From assembly GCA_022821725.1 (NCBI GenBank), contig JAJEDB010000133.1, positions 1 to 38,201 on the forward strand: DNA of 38,201 nt, written 5' to 3'. Below, in pieces: positions 9,970 through 18,516 of this stretch. The translations under genes and the position numbers were made by a program. Source of the stretch: Candidatus Poribacteria bacterium. GTDB taxonomy: Bacteria > Poribacteria > WGA-4E > WGA-3G. A model generated the notes under the pieces. The model had not been told where the DNA came from and did not search any database. It saw only the letters and a list, made by a program, of their open reading frames with translations. How positions within the stretch are numbered: position 1 is the first letter of the stretch; every line of letters begins with the position of its first letter.

Positions 9970-10191
9970 GTCTATGAAAAAGTAGAATGTGAGGCACCGT
10001 GCAGCGCACACCGATGTCTGTTTGCCCATTTCTGTTCGCAAGGGACTATAATATCGGTATGTGCAGCGTCCCCTTAATCAAATATGCTCCTTAATAATGA
10101 TACTACAAAATCCGCATTTCTGCAAGTCAAATTTTTGTTTAGAATCAGAATACACGGGTCGGTTTAATCCTGTCTGTTTTTCAATTTTCTC

Positions 10192-10220
10192 TTGACTTTT
10201 AATCGGAAATCTGCTAAAAT
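10192..10220 (+). promoter_or_regulatory. Strong sigma-70 promoter of the citrate synthase operon
   Basis: TTGACT (10192-10197), a 17-base spacer, and TAAAAT (10215-10220), each with five of six consensus matches. It implies a leader of about 160 bases before the TTG start at 10386. Confidence 0.6.
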
Positions 10221-10385
10221 ATATTAAAGTATTGACGCGAGTCGATCAGAACTTTTTTAAACGGAATCTGAAGTACTGCATTGTCCTGGCCCGTGAAGGG
10301 TGGTTGCGTGGGTGCGGACGCATTAAATTTCGGAGAAACTTGAGACGAAAATCTCTACTAAATAGTCAACGAAGGAGAAATCATT

Positions 10386-11936
10386 TTGAACAAGATTTTG
10401 GGGGCGAAGCAGGCAGCCGCGGTCCGAAAAATCCTGTCTGGTGTGCCAGAAGCCTCAACCTATGCCCCAGTAACGGATTCCTTAAACAGAGCGGCAGAGT
10501 TGGGTGAAGATCAGATTACAGCCGTGCTTACCAGTTTTAGCTCCATGCCACAATCGACAACCGTTTTCGCGAATCCGGCGCTGCACAAAGTTGCGGTTGA
10601 CTGTGCTGGCACCCAGATAACATTGAACATTCGCAGTTTTGCTATTCGGGGGATTGTCTCTGAAAGTGAGATCGTCTCGGGTCAGATCAGTCCCGCAGGG
10701 GTTATCTTCGCCGGACTCTTCGGTAGAAGACCTGAAACGGATGCGACGGGGCTTGATGAAGAGGCACTGCTGTCAGAATTAATAGATAAGAAATTTTATA
10801 ACTTTACCACAACTCGCAGAGAGAGCCTAACGGGTAAACAACGCCTCATCAATCAAGTCGCAGAATTTGTTAAAGCCTTCCCAGAGACAGGTCCCGAAGC
10901 TGCCATTCAACATTTCTCAACACTCCGTAAACTCAGTCATCCAAATCAGAAAGGGATTAACAGCACACGGCATCCCGGCGCACTCCTGCTTGAACTGATC
11001 GGGACACACATGGAGAATGTCGCCGTCGGGACGATTTCTGTGTATATGCGCCATCAACTCCGCGAGAACAACGCACTGCATCCGCAAGTCCTCGCAATGC
11101 GTGCCACTGATCTCATCACCGATCACCAGAAGCGTGAAAAAACGGCTTTCCAAACCTGCTACAGTCTCCTTTTAGGGCGAGATGCCAGCACCGTTGAAGC
11201 CAATATCCTGGAACGGATGGGGATCATACAGGCACACCACGGTTCCGCAGGTTCTAACGTCGTCGCACGGTATCTTGCAACCTTGCACACCGGCGCAGTC
11301 TCCGACTTTTTTGTCGCATCGCAGATGACGTTAGATGGCGACCGACACTTCGGGGCAATTCACGACATGACCGCGTTCATTAATCAAATTGAACCGCTTG
11401 ATACTGAAACCCGAGAGGACGCAATCCAGCAACGGATGCTGTCCGCATTGCCGACCTTTGGACATCCCGAAATCGCTGCAGCTGGACGCTCCGATGAAAT
11501 TCAGCAAGACCCCAGACCTGCTATCTATTTCAATCCTTTCTTAGAAGCCGTTGACAATGGCGACATTCAACTCAACGATCAGCAGAAAAAACGGTTGGGG
11601 ATTACGCAGCGCATTTACCAACTCGCTTTCGTCGAAGGCTTTGTCCGTCCCGGACGTGAGAACGAACCGCCCCTCCGTTTAACACCGAATACCGATTTCG
11701 GTGGATGGGCAGTCCAAGAAGGATTGGACATCTATGAGAGCGACAGAACCCTATTGACCTACATCTTCCGTGGTTTTGGGTGGATAATGGATGCCCGCGA
11801 GCAGCTCCAGTTGCGGATTATCCGTCCCGTTATCCCACCGCACCCAGATGTGATTCCGGGACCGACTGACGATATGACCATTGCAAACGAAGTCGTCGCA
11901 TTACACAACCGGATGGCAAGCGAGATTGCCTTTTAG
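10386..11936 (+). CDS. Divergent citrate synthase
   Basis: A 516-aa citrate synthase-family protein predicted to condense acetyl-CoA and oxaloacetate. Overall sequence is far from textbook enzymes, but the catalytic landmarks align with E. coli GltA. A-H-H-G-S-A-G-S-N-V-V-A-R (283-295) matches the segment around H264. D-G-D-R-H-F-G-A (317-324) matches W-G-P-A-H-G-G-A around H305. F-G-H-P (358-361) and D-P-R-P-A (375-379) match F-G-H-R and D-P-R-A around D362. The proposed triad is therefore H285, H321 and D375. It is about 90 residues longer than typical, with an N-terminal beta-rich part. The start is TTG with AAGGAG eight bases upstream. The next gene is icd, which supports a TCA role over 2-methylcitrate synthesis or citrate cleavage. 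Confidence 0.8.
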   Translation: MNKILGAKQAAAVRKILSGVPEASTYAPVTDSLNRAAELGEDQITAVLTSFSSMPQSTTVFANPALHKVAVDCAGTQITLNIRSFAIRGIVSESEIVSGQISPAGVIFAGLFGRRPETDATGLDEEALLSELIDKKFYNFTTTRRESLTGKQRLINQVAEFVKAFPETGPEAAIQHFSTLRKLSHPNQKGINSTRHPGALLLELIGTHMENVAVGTISVYMRHQLRENNALHPQVLAMRATDLITDHQKREKTAFQTCYSLLLGRDASTVEANILERMGIIQAHHGSAGSNVVARYLATLHTGAVSDFFVASQMTLDGDRHFGAIHDMTAFINQIEPLDTETREDAIQQRMLSALPTFGHPEIAAAGRSDEIQQDPRPAIYFNPFLEAVDNGDIQLNDQQKKRLGITQRIYQLAFVEGFVRPGRENEPPLRLTPNTDFGGWAVQEGLDIYESDRTLLTYIFRGFGWIMDAREQLQLRIIRPVIPPHPDVIPGPTDDMTIANEVVALHNRMASEIAF

Positions 11937-12055
11937 GTGTTAACGGTTTTCAGTTATTTAAGCGAACACGTTTACGAACGAACGAGAAAGACACGCTTTT
12001 CCAAGCACCGAAAACTGACAACTGACGACTGGAAACTATTTGGAGAGGAACACCC

Positions 12056-13300
12056 GTGATTGAATTTGAGCAGTTAACAGTTCCGACAGAAGGTGAAAGA
12101 ATCGGGATCGATAATGGACAGCTCGTCGTGCCGAATAAGCCGATTATCCCTGTCATTGAAGGCGACGGCATCGGACGAGACATCATGAAGGTTACACGCC
12201 GGGTTGTTAATGCCGCTGTCCAGACAGCGTATAACGGTGAAAACGAGATCGTTTGGTTTGATGTCTACGCCGGCGAGAACGCCATGGCGAAATACAACGA
12301 ATGGCTCCCGCAGGATACTTTCGACGCAATTGAATACTTCCGTGTTGCCCTGAAGGGACCCCTCACAACGCCTGTCGGGGGTGGATTCCGCAGTCTAAAC
12401 GTGACGCTCCGTCAGGTCCTTGAACTCTACGCATGTGTCCGTCCCGTCCGCTACTTCCAAGGTGTCCCTGCCCCTGTAACCCATCCCGAAAAGATGAATG
12501 TCGTTATCTTCCGTGAAAACACCGAGGATGTTTATGCCGGTATTGAGTGGGAACAAGGCACGCCAGAGGTGAAAAAGGTTATCGAACTCCTCCGCACTGA
12601 AATGGGAGTAGACATTCGCGAGGATTCGGGTATCGGTGTGAAACCGATCAGCATCTTCGGCACGAAACGCTTGGCACGGATGGCGATCCAGTACGCAATT
12701 GACCATGGCAGACGCAGTGTTACCTTTGTTCACAAAGGCAACATCATGAAGTTTACCGAAGGTGCGTTCTGTGCGTGGGGCTACGAACTCGCCAAAGAGG
12801 AATTCCCCGAGCAAACCATTACAGAGGATGAACTCTATAGCGATTACGATGGAGAGTGTCCAGAAGGCAAAATTATCGTCAATGACCGAATCGCCGACAG
12901 CATGTTGCAGCAGATTTTGACGCGAACCGATGAATACGACGTGATTGTCACTCCGAATTTGAACGGAGATTATCTCTCAGATGCCGCGGCGGCACAGGTC
13001 GGTGGTATCGGTATGGCACCCGGTGGTAACCTCAGCGATGAAGTCGCACTGTTTGAGGCAACGCACGGCACCGCACCGAAATATACCGATCAGGATGTCG
13101 TCAATCCGGGTTCACTGATCCTCTCCGCTGTCATGATGCTGGAGCACCTCGGTTGGCAAGAAGCCGCCGACCTGATTATTTCAGGACTTGAGAAGACCAT
13201 CCTCCAGAAAAAAGTGACCTACGATCTGGAGCGTCTCATGGAAGGCGCGACGAAGGTCCGCACCTCCGAATTCGGCGCATCGATTGTCGAAAACTTCTAA
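12056..13300 (+). CDS. icd: NADP-dependent isocitrate dehydrogenase
   Basis: A 414-aa enzyme oxidising isocitrate to 2-oxoglutarate in the TCA cycle, cytosolic. It carries I-E-G-D-G-I-G near residue 40, and R-S-L-N-V-T-L-R-Q, whose Ser is the substrate-binding and phosphorylation site in E. coli. [13 protein letters not shown] and H-G-T-A-P-K-Y-T follow, then V-T-Y-D-L-E-R-L-M near the C-terminus. The K-Y pair after A-P and the Y and R of V-T-Y-D-x-E-R correspond to NADP-specificity residues, so NADP is the likely cofactor. The start is GTG with GGAGAGG upstream. It follows citrate synthase after 119 bases containing ACTGACA-type tandem repeats, and its product would also feed the 2-oxoglutarate dioxygenases encoded in this window. 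Confidence 0.96.
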   Translation: MIEFEQLTVPTEGERIGIDNGQLVVPNKPIIPVIEGDGIGRDIMKVTRRVVNAAVQTAYNGENEIVWFDVYAGENAMAKYNEWLPQDTFDAIEYFRVALKGPLTTPVGGGFRSLNVTLRQVLELYACVRPVRYFQGVPAPVTHPEKMNVVIFRENTEDVYAGIEWEQGTPEVKKVIELLRTEMGVDIREDSGIGVKPISIFGTKRLARMAIQYAIDHGRRSVTFVHKGNIMKFTEGAFCAWGYELAKEEFPEQTITEDELYSDYDGECPEGKIIVNDRIADSMLQQILTRTDEYDVIVTPNLNGDYLSDAAAAQVGGIGMAPGGNLSDEVALFEATHGTAPKYTDQDVVNPGSLILSAVMMLEHLGWQEAADLIISGLEKTILQKKVTYDLERLMEGATKVRTSEFGASIVENF

Positions 13301-13339
13301 CGAAAGTCTTTTCCACTACATATCGTAAAGGAGCGGTGC

Positions 13340-13477
13340 ATGTCCTTAAAAACAAAACTGATTCTCGCGGCGGGCGTGTCGGTTGCTATCGGCATCGGAA
13401 TAGTTCTTGAACTACACCGTCTCCACAGGCGCATTCTACAAGAGTTGGTCGCAATCCGTCAGCAAGGCGAGCGGTAG
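13340..13477 (+). CDS. Small single-pass membrane protein, 45 aa
   Basis: An ATG at 13340 follows TAAAGGAG at ideal spacing and opens a 45-codon frame ending TAG. The peptide starts M-S-L-K-T-K, then has a hydrophobic segment at about residues 7-23 rich in A, G, V and I, then a basic, helical tail with H-R-L-H-R-R. This suggests an inner-membrane peptide with a positively charged cytoplasmic side. It lies 39 bases after icd on the same strand and is probably cotranscribed. I know no named family. The ribosome site and clean signal-anchor composition favour a real gene. Confidence 0.6.
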   Translation: MSLKTKLILAAGVSVAIGIGIVLELHRLHRRILQELVAIRQQGER

Positions 13478-13526
13478 TCGAGTCTGTTTCCAACTGCCCC
13501 GGGTTTCCCTCCCTGAATTGGTAAGT

Positions 13527-13541
13527 GCGGTTTCTAACCGC
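13527..13541. repeat. Hairpin repeat GCGGTT-TCT-AACCGC
   Basis: A perfect six-pair stem (13527-13532 with 13536-13541) around TCT, between the 45-aa peptide gene and the cohesin gene. It has the same GGTT-TCT-AACC core as the other hairpins in this window, with different outer pairs. Confidence 0.6.
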
Positions 13542-13631
13542 CCCAGACCTGCATAATCGCTTGCCTAATATTAGGGATATTTCATTTCTCCCTTTAGTTT
13601 CGTACGAACGGTATTTGTAAAGGAGCGACTT

Positions 13632-15326
13632 TTGGGAAAAGTGCCTACGATGAAACTGCTTTTTTTCATCACGACTGTTGTCATGTTTCTGGGTTTTACT
13701 GCCGGAAGTTACGGACGGGCTTTGGTTTACGTATCATCCACACACGATGAACCTCTTGCAGTAGGAGAACAGATGCCCCTAAACATTCAAATTGTTGGCG
13801 GTATAGGAGTCGCTGGATATGAGATGACCGTAGGTTTTGATCCAACTGCTCTTCGCTATATTGAGGGGATGAATGCAAAATACCTGCCTGCAGGTGCCTT
13901 TTCGGTTTCTCCTATAACCTCTCGGAATACTGTTTATATTGCAGCAACATCGCCGGCAGGTGCTGCAACTGTTAGTGAAGGTGTACTTACCACACTAATG
14001 TTTGAAGTAATTTCTATCAAAAGTTCTAATATTGAATTAATGGAGGTGACACTTTCCAACAGCGCGGGGAGGCCCCTGGCAGTTACGACTGAAAATGGGG
14101 AAATTGTGACAACCGAATTGTTTACGATCTGGGATGTCAATGAAGATGGAAAGGTGAATATCTTGGACCTGACCTTGGTAGCAAGTAACCTAACTGCAAC
14201 TGTTCCAGACGCCCCACGCGTGGATATTAATGAAGATAGGAGAGTTGATATCTTGGACTTGGTAATGGTTGCCCAACACCTTGATGCTGCTGGAAGGAAC
14301 AAGGACAAACCTAAGGTCAGAGTCAGCTTGGTCGAATTTAATCTAAATGAAGCCTACCCAGGTGAGTTCGTAAGGTTCGTAAGTGCATACCCACCAAGTG
14401 GTTCAGAGATTGATACTAATGCACATATTACCCTTACCTTTGACAACGCTCTCACTGATGTTAAGGTAAGTTTCGGTAGCGGTGTCGCTGCATCTTCCGG
14501 TAAAGAAGTGACCCAAGTGCTCACGCCCACGACGGGCGCGACGGAATATGTTGCCGCTGTGCTTTCCGGTAAAGTGGCGACTGTCTATGGTCGCTTCACA
14601 CCGGGTCCCCTGAATCTGACAGTCACATGGACTGATGGAATCCATACACTCAACTACACTGTTGCTGCACCGGATACCGATCCGCCGACAGTCACTGGTG
14701 GAACCGTCAAAGATGGTGACAAAGATGTCGATCCCAAAAAAATCAACAGCGACGGAAAGATCGAGATTACCTTTAGTGAGGAAGTTCAGAAGGTTAGGGG
14801 GTACATTGTCCTGCAAACTGAAGGCGGCGATGATGTCGGTTGGCTTGGCAGAGTAGAAGGGAACAAAGGTGTACTTGAACTGGTTAGTGGTAAAGAGATT
14901 GGCTATGGGACTACCTATGTGATTATTTGTTTAGTCTCGGATGCTGCTGGCAACAGGGCTGAAATCAGAACTGTCTTTGTCACGAAACGTAATAATAATG
15001 AGCGAGGGAATCTCGTTGAGAAACAGCCTGTCGTTCGGGCATCGAAAGTCTCTTTTAAGGACGATATTCAGCCTATCTTGGCCAAACGATGTGCTATTCC
15101 GGGATGCCATGTTGCTGGAGGGGCAGTGGGTCTCAATCTCAGCCAATACGATACCTTCAAAAAAGGCAGTGCTCATGGGCCTGCGTTTGCCGCTGGCAAT
15201 GGTAAGGACAGTCTTATCATCAAACGGATTGATGGTGGTGGCATGCCCCCTGGCGGTCCACCGCTGGATGCTGCCCAAGTCCAACTTTTCATTGACTGGA
15301 TTGATCAAGGGGCTAAAAACAACTGA
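13632..15326 (+). CDS. Secreted cohesin-dockerin-Ig protein with C-terminal cytochrome c-like domain
   Basis: A 564-aa exported protein. A signal peptide (residues 7-30, ending S-Y-G-R-A) leads into a cohesin-like beta domain (about 32-160). A type I dockerin pair follows (about 166-220), with D-V-N-E-D-G-K-V-N and D-I-N-E-D-R-R-V-D calcium loops. Two Ig-like/Big_5-type domains (about 250-335 and 347-450; S-G-S-E-I-D and I-T-F-S-E-E-V) come next, then a C-terminal domain of about 90 residues. That domain has C-A-I-P-G-C-H (487-493) and M-P-P-G-G (about 537), resembling the haem domain of planctomycete PSCyt proteins. The haem motif is C-x4-C-H, not C-x2-C-H. The TTG at 13632 has AAAGGAG at ideal spacing; the ATG at 13650 has none. 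Likely a periplasmic or surface scaffold or redox protein; role unknown. Confidence 0.82.
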   Translation: MGKVPTMKLLFFITTVVMFLGFTAGSYGRALVYVSSTHDEPLAVGEQMPLNIQIVGGIGVAGYEMTVGFDPTALRYIEGMNAKYLPAGAFSVSPITSRNTVYIAATSPAGAATVSEGVLTTLMFEVISIKSSNIELMEVTLSNSAGRPLAVTTENGEIVTTELFTIWDVNEDGKVNILDLTLVASNLTATVPDAPRVDINEDRRVDILDLVMVAQHLDAAGRNKDKPKVRVSLVEFNLNEAYPGEFVRFVSAYPPSGSEIDTNAHITLTFDNALTDVKVSFGSGVAASSGKEVTQVLTPTTGATEYVAAVLSGKVATVYGRFTPGPLNLTVTWTDGIHTLNYTVAAPDTDPPTVTGGTVKDGDKDVDPKKINSDGKIEITFSEEVQKVRGYIVLQTEGGDDVGWLGRVEGNKGVLELVSGKEIGYGTTYVIICLVSDAAGNRAEIRTVFVTKRNNNERGNLVEKQPVVRASKVSFKDDIQPILAKRCAIPGCHVAGGAVGLNLSQYDTFKKGSAHGPAFAAGNGKDSLIIKRIDGGGMPPGGPPLDAAQVQLFIDWIDQGAKNN

Positions 15327-15363
15327 AATCGCGTCTTGGCCTCGTATACACGTACAATTTCTT

Positions 15364-15395
15364 GTAGGAGCGAGTTGTCCTCGCGATCCCCTACG
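15364..15395. repeat. GTAGGAGCGAG hairpin repeat after the cohesin gene
   Basis: TGTAGGA leads into GCGAG-TTGTC-CTCGC (15370-15384) followed by GATCCCCTAC. It is related to 3966-3992 and may act as a weak terminator. Confidence 0.5.
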
Positions 15396-15470
15396 TCCTT
15401 CCAGTTTGATGTGACATATCATCATACGTAGAGCTATTTCCTTTTTCTCCTGGAGAGGTTGATATACATT

Positions 15471-16727
15471 ATGATTACCGAACTCAGCGCGCGAAATTTC
15501 AAATCATGGGAAGACACGGGTAAGTTGCAGATAGCACCCTTAACCGGATTCTTCGGCGCGAACAGTTCCGGTAAAACGAGTCTCCTGCAAACGCTCCTCA
15601 TGCTAAAGCAGACCGTGGGGTGTCCGCCGGATTGGAATGGAGTAATTGATTTCGGGGACGACAATTCCCTCGTTAACTTGGGGAGTTTTGACGAGACCGT
15701 TCACCAACACAGATCAGATTTAAGTCTCAATGTTGCTGTTTCATGGAAGCTGCCTGAAAAACAAAATTTAGGTTCGTTTGGAACTGATTTTCTCTCTTTC
15801 TCAATGTCTATTGCAAAAAAATATGAACACTCAGTGCAATTAGATAATTTTTGTTATTCAAATGGTGAACGTGAGTTTAAGATAGTTTGGGAATCGTCAG
15901 GATACAAATACAAATTAGGATCTTATTGGGAAAGTGCAGATTTGTTTCGATGCTATAGTGTCACCAATCCCTTTGGGCCCTTGGAATCTTTCAAGCCTCT
16001 TAAAGATGCCTTTGAAAATCTCTTCCGCCGAATTTGCTACCTCGGTTCACTTCGTGAATTCCCCTATTCGCGTTACGCCTGGCAGGGCAACCATCCAAAA
16101 GATATCGGACAGCGCGGAGAAGAGATGATTTCTGCCATCCTTTCAAAGAGAGTAAAACTTCAAGATATTGATAAACAGGTAATAGAATGGCTGCAGCGGT
16201 TAGATTTAATCGACTCCTATCGCCTCAACCCTATCTCCGACACAGAAAAAGATTATGAGTTTCTCGTCCGAAAGTACAAAGGTGGTCCAGAAGTCCGACT
16301 CACCGATGTCGGTTTTGGCGTTTCGCAGGTCCTACCGGTATTGATTCTCTGTTATTACGTCCCTGAAGGCAGTATCCTCATCCTTGAACAACCTGAAGCA
16401 CACCTCCATCCGAAAGTCCAATCAGAATTGGCAGATCTGCTCATTGAGGTCGTAAAAAATCGGCGACTCCAAATTATCCTTGAGAGCCACAGCGAACACC
16501 TACTGATACGGTTAATGCGGCGCATCGCTGAGGAACAAATTTCCGCAGACGACACCGTCTTCTATTTTTGCGAAATGAACGAAGGGGTATCCGAAATTGA
16601 GAGGCTCGACGTAGACGATTACGGGAACATCACGAATTGGCCACAAAACTTCTTTGGTGATGAGATGGGCGACTTGGCAGCAAAGACAAAAGCGGAGATG
16701 AAACGTCGGAAAGCTGCCAAATTATGA
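15471..16727 (+). CDS. AAA family ATPase (AAA_15/OLD-like, DUF3696 C-terminus)
   Basis: A 418-aa ABC/SMC-like ATPase. It has Walker A G-A-N-S-S-G-K-T (residues 29-36) after I-T-E-L-S-A-R-N-F-K-S-W, the usual start of RecF/OLD-type ATPases. V-G-F-G-V-S-Q-V-L-P-V is the signature-like helix, and I-L-I-L-E-Q-P-E-A-H-L-H-P is Walker B with catalytic Glu near 305. L-E-S-H-S-E-H-L-L near 336 is the switch His. The C-terminus matches DUF3696. The middle third is AT-richer and poorly recognisable, probably a partner- or substrate-sensing insertion. Its stop overlaps the next start by four bases (ATGA), so it is translationally coupled to a PIN-like nuclease. Such ATPase-nuclease pairs are typical of anti-phage systems; defence is inferred. 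The ATG is preferred over an upstream TTG in frame. Confidence 0.85.
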   Translation: MITELSARNFKSWEDTGKLQIAPLTGFFGANSSGKTSLLQTLLMLKQTVGCPPDWNGVIDFGDDNSLVNLGSFDETVHQHRSDLSLNVAVSWKLPEKQNLGSFGTDFLSFSMSIAKKYEHSVQLDNFCYSNGEREFKIVWESSGYKYKLGSYWESADLFRCYSVTNPFGPLESFKPLKDAFENLFRRICYLGSLREFPYSRYAWQGNHPKDIGQRGEEMISAILSKRVKLQDIDKQVIEWLQRLDLIDSYRLNPISDTEKDYEFLVRKYKGGPEVRLTDVGFGVSQVLPVLILCYYVPEGSILILEQPEAHLHPKVQSELADLLIEVVKNRRLQIILESHSEHLLIRLMRRIAEEQISADDTVFYFCEMNEGVSEIERLDVDDYGNITNWPQNFFGDEMGDLAAKTKAEMKRRKAAKL

Positions 16728-17227
16728 AGGTTATTGTAGATACAAATGTTCCGTTAGTTGCCAATGGGAGTGCAGACCAAGCCTCTGAAGATTGCGTGGA
16801 AGCCTGTATTGACGAACTGCTGAAGATTACCGAAGGCGACGTAAAATTAGTTTTGGATGACCAGCGGCGAATTATCGAAGAATACCGGAATAAGTTGGAT
16901 CCGGGTGGTTTTCCCGGTGTCGGCGACGCGTTCCTCAAATGGGTAGAGATAAATTGGGCAAACCCGCAACAATGTGATTTGGTTTCCATTACATCTATTG
17001 ATGATTTAGAAACTGATTTTCAGGAATTTCCGGCAGACCCGGCACTACAGGATTTTGATCCGGATGATAGAAAATTTATCGCTGTTGCACTCGCGCACTC
17101 CGAGAAACCGCCTATCTTACAAGCGGTAGATAGCGGATGGTGGAACGCCCGAGACGCACTCCGTCAAAACGGTGTCACGATTGATTTTATCTGTGAAAAC
17201 GACATTCATTCGATTATAGACTCGTAA
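16724..17227 (+). CDS. PIN-like nuclease, partner of the DUF3696 ATPase
   Basis: A 167-aa protein that looks like a PIN-domain ribonuclease. It has V-D-T-N (D6) on the first strand, R-I-I-E-E-Y-R (E52/E53), D-P-D-D-R-K-F-I-A-V-A (D114/D115) and A-V-D-S-G-W-W (D136). These acidic residues are in the order and spacing used by PIN domains to hold metal ions. It starts inside the stop of the ATPase gene (ATGA overlap), so the two are made together. It differs from VapC toxins in length and has no antitoxin beside it; the ATPase is the obvious regulator. No nuclease assay or close named homologue is known to me. Confidence 0.72.
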   Translation: MKVIVDTNVPLVANGSADQASEDCVEACIDELLKITEGDVKLVLDDQRRIIEEYRNKLDPGGFPGVGDAFLKWVEINWANPQQCDLVSITSIDDLETDFQEFPADPALQDFDPDDRKFIAVALAHSEKPPILQAVDSGWWNARDALRQNGVTIDFICENDIHSIIDS

Positions 17228-17251
17228 TTCTTAAAACGCGGGAGAGACAGC

Positions 17252-17872
17252 ATGATCTATGAAATAAGAACCTACAACTTGAAACTCGGACAACTCAACG
17301 AATACTGGGAACGCTTCGGCGAAAAGTTACCCGCACGTCAAGAACTATCCAAACTCGGTGGACACTGGTACACCGAAGTCGGACCGTTAAACCAGATGGT
17401 CGCTGTATGGCCCTACGAGAGCCTTGAACAACGGGCAGAGATCCGACGCGCCGCAGAAGCCGGACCCAACCCGATATGGCCCCCCGATACCAGCGATCTC
17501 ATCGTATCCATGGTATCCGAGATTTTTCTGCCCGCTCCTTTTATGGAACCCTTAGGCGACAAAGACCTCGGACCGATATATGAAATGCGTTTGTATACCT
17601 ATCCTCCAGAGGGTATGCCCCAAGTCTTAGAAGCGTGGGGTGCAGCGATCCCCGAACGTGTGAAGTATTCTGCATTGGCAGGCTGTTGGTATTCGGAATA
17701 CGGTGGGGTCAACAATTTCATCCATCTCTGGGCATATAGGAGTTTTGAAGAACGCCAACGCATCCGAGCAGAGACGCGAGAGACAGGCGTCTGGCCCCCC
17801 AAAGGCTCCGTCAGACCCATCACGCAAGAGAGCAAACTGCTGCTACCTGCCCCTTTCTCACCGATGCAGTAG
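17252..17872 (+). CDS. NIPSNAP family protein with two tandem domains
   Basis: A 206-aa protein built from two NIPSNAP ferredoxin-like repeats. The first starts M-I-Y-E-I-R-T-Y (residues 1-8) and the second Y-E-M-R-L-Y-T-Y (about 110-117). Each continues with a W-Y-T/S-E segment and an L-W or V-W-P-Y-x-S-x-E motif followed by a basic R-x-E-I/R-x-R-A helix. NIPSNAP proteins are stress-responsive alpha/beta barrels of poorly defined biochemistry in bacteria. GGGAGAG precedes the ATG. It follows the PIN-like gene by 24 bases on the same strand, but its role makes a functional link to the ATPase pair doubtful. No signal peptide. Confidence 0.9.
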   Translation: MIYEIRTYNLKLGQLNEYWERFGEKLPARQELSKLGGHWYTEVGPLNQMVAVWPYESLEQRAEIRRAAEAGPNPIWPPDTSDLIVSMVSEIFLPAPFMEPLGDKDLGPIYEMRLYTYPPEGMPQVLEAWGAAIPERVKYSALAGCWYSEYGGVNNFIHLWAYRSFEERQRIRAETRETGVWPPKGSVRPITQESKLLLPAPFSPMQ

Positions 17873-18325
17873 TCTCCCTCTGAATGTATCTGAAATTTTA
17901 CCAGAGCCGATAGGTGTAGTTAGAAGCCACGCCATAAGTGTCAATTTACCATGTAGATTGGGATGGAACCCAACTATAGACTAAAGCCTTTGAAGAGACA
18001 AAGCACACCAAAATCCGTGAAATCTGTCAAATCCGCGTCAATCCGCGATTCAGACGATCAACACCCGCTACCTCCAAACCAAAATGTGTCAATCTAAGAG
18101 TTTTTCATAGCAAACTTCATAGCAGCTTCATAGCAAATCCCTGCGAAAACCGCGTAAAACCCAGTCATAGCATAGGTTTACCCCCTTCCTAAAATTTACC
18201 AATTTTCCGGTTTGCTATGAAAACTGTGAAACGCGCTTCATTTCCCTTAAATATATCTTCCTGTCAATTGCAGACGCGATCTCTCAGTCCCTTCTGAAAA
18301 CTGACAACTGACAACTGAGAACTGC

Positions 18326-18415
18326 AGGACTTACGCAGCTCCCTTGCTGGCGAGGTTTCCTAACCTCGCCAATAGCGTAATATGTAGCGTTTTATGGGAA
18401 AATTGCGTAAGTCCT
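18326..18415. repeat. 90-bp MITE-like element upstream of mutS
   Basis: Perfect 12-base inverted ends: AGGACTTACGCA (18326-18337) and TGCGTAAGTCCT (18404-18415). Its interior has the hairpin GGCGAGGTT-TCCT-AACCTCGCC (18349-18370), then ATAGCGTAATATGTAGCG and TTTTATGGGAAAA. A homologous copy lies inverted at 35057-35189. Confidence 0.8.
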
Positions 18416-18436
18416 AAACTGAAAACTATAAATGAT

Positions 18437-18465
18437 TTGACAGAAAACCCAAAATGTGCTACGGT
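18437..18465 (+). promoter_or_regulatory. mutS: Possible mutS promoter
   Basis: A consensus TTGACA at 18437-18442 is followed after 17 bases by TACGGT (18460-18465), a weak -10. It lies 51 bases before the mutS ATG. Confidence 0.35.
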
Positions 18466-18516
18466 ATTAAAAATTGACCCTTCGTCCAAAAAACAGCCTA
18501 TACACAAGGAAACGAT

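Larger units (their letters stand above)
9837..10385. other. Divergent control region between the BMC and citrate synthase genes
   Basis: A 549-base gene-free region. It holds a repeat element at 9859-9969 in the BMC leader, an AT-rich stretch around 10080-10200, a strong plus-strand promoter (10192-10220) and a roughly 160-base leader with several short inverted repeats before the citrate synthase start. A 91-codon frame beginning at 10232 overlaps the citrate synthase start and is probably spurious. Confidence 0.6.
17873..18516. other. 644-base gene-free region before mutS
   Basis: No gene is supported. It contains three direct copies of TTCATAGCA near 18103-18135 and an opposed TTTGCTATGAAA near 18211. 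ACTGACA/ACTGAGA tandem heptamers lie at 18297-18324, then the repeat element at 18326-18415. The probable mutS promoter and ribosome site complete it. Confidence 0.55.

Noticed and set aside
10232..10507. 91-codon frame in the citrate synthase leader
   Set aside because: It runs into the citrate synthase start out of frame and has an unnaturally basic composition; a leader RNA is more likely.
14941..15414. 157-codon frame at the end of the cohesin/cytochrome gene
   Set aside because: It overlaps the haem-domain coding sequence in another frame and lacks a ribosome site.
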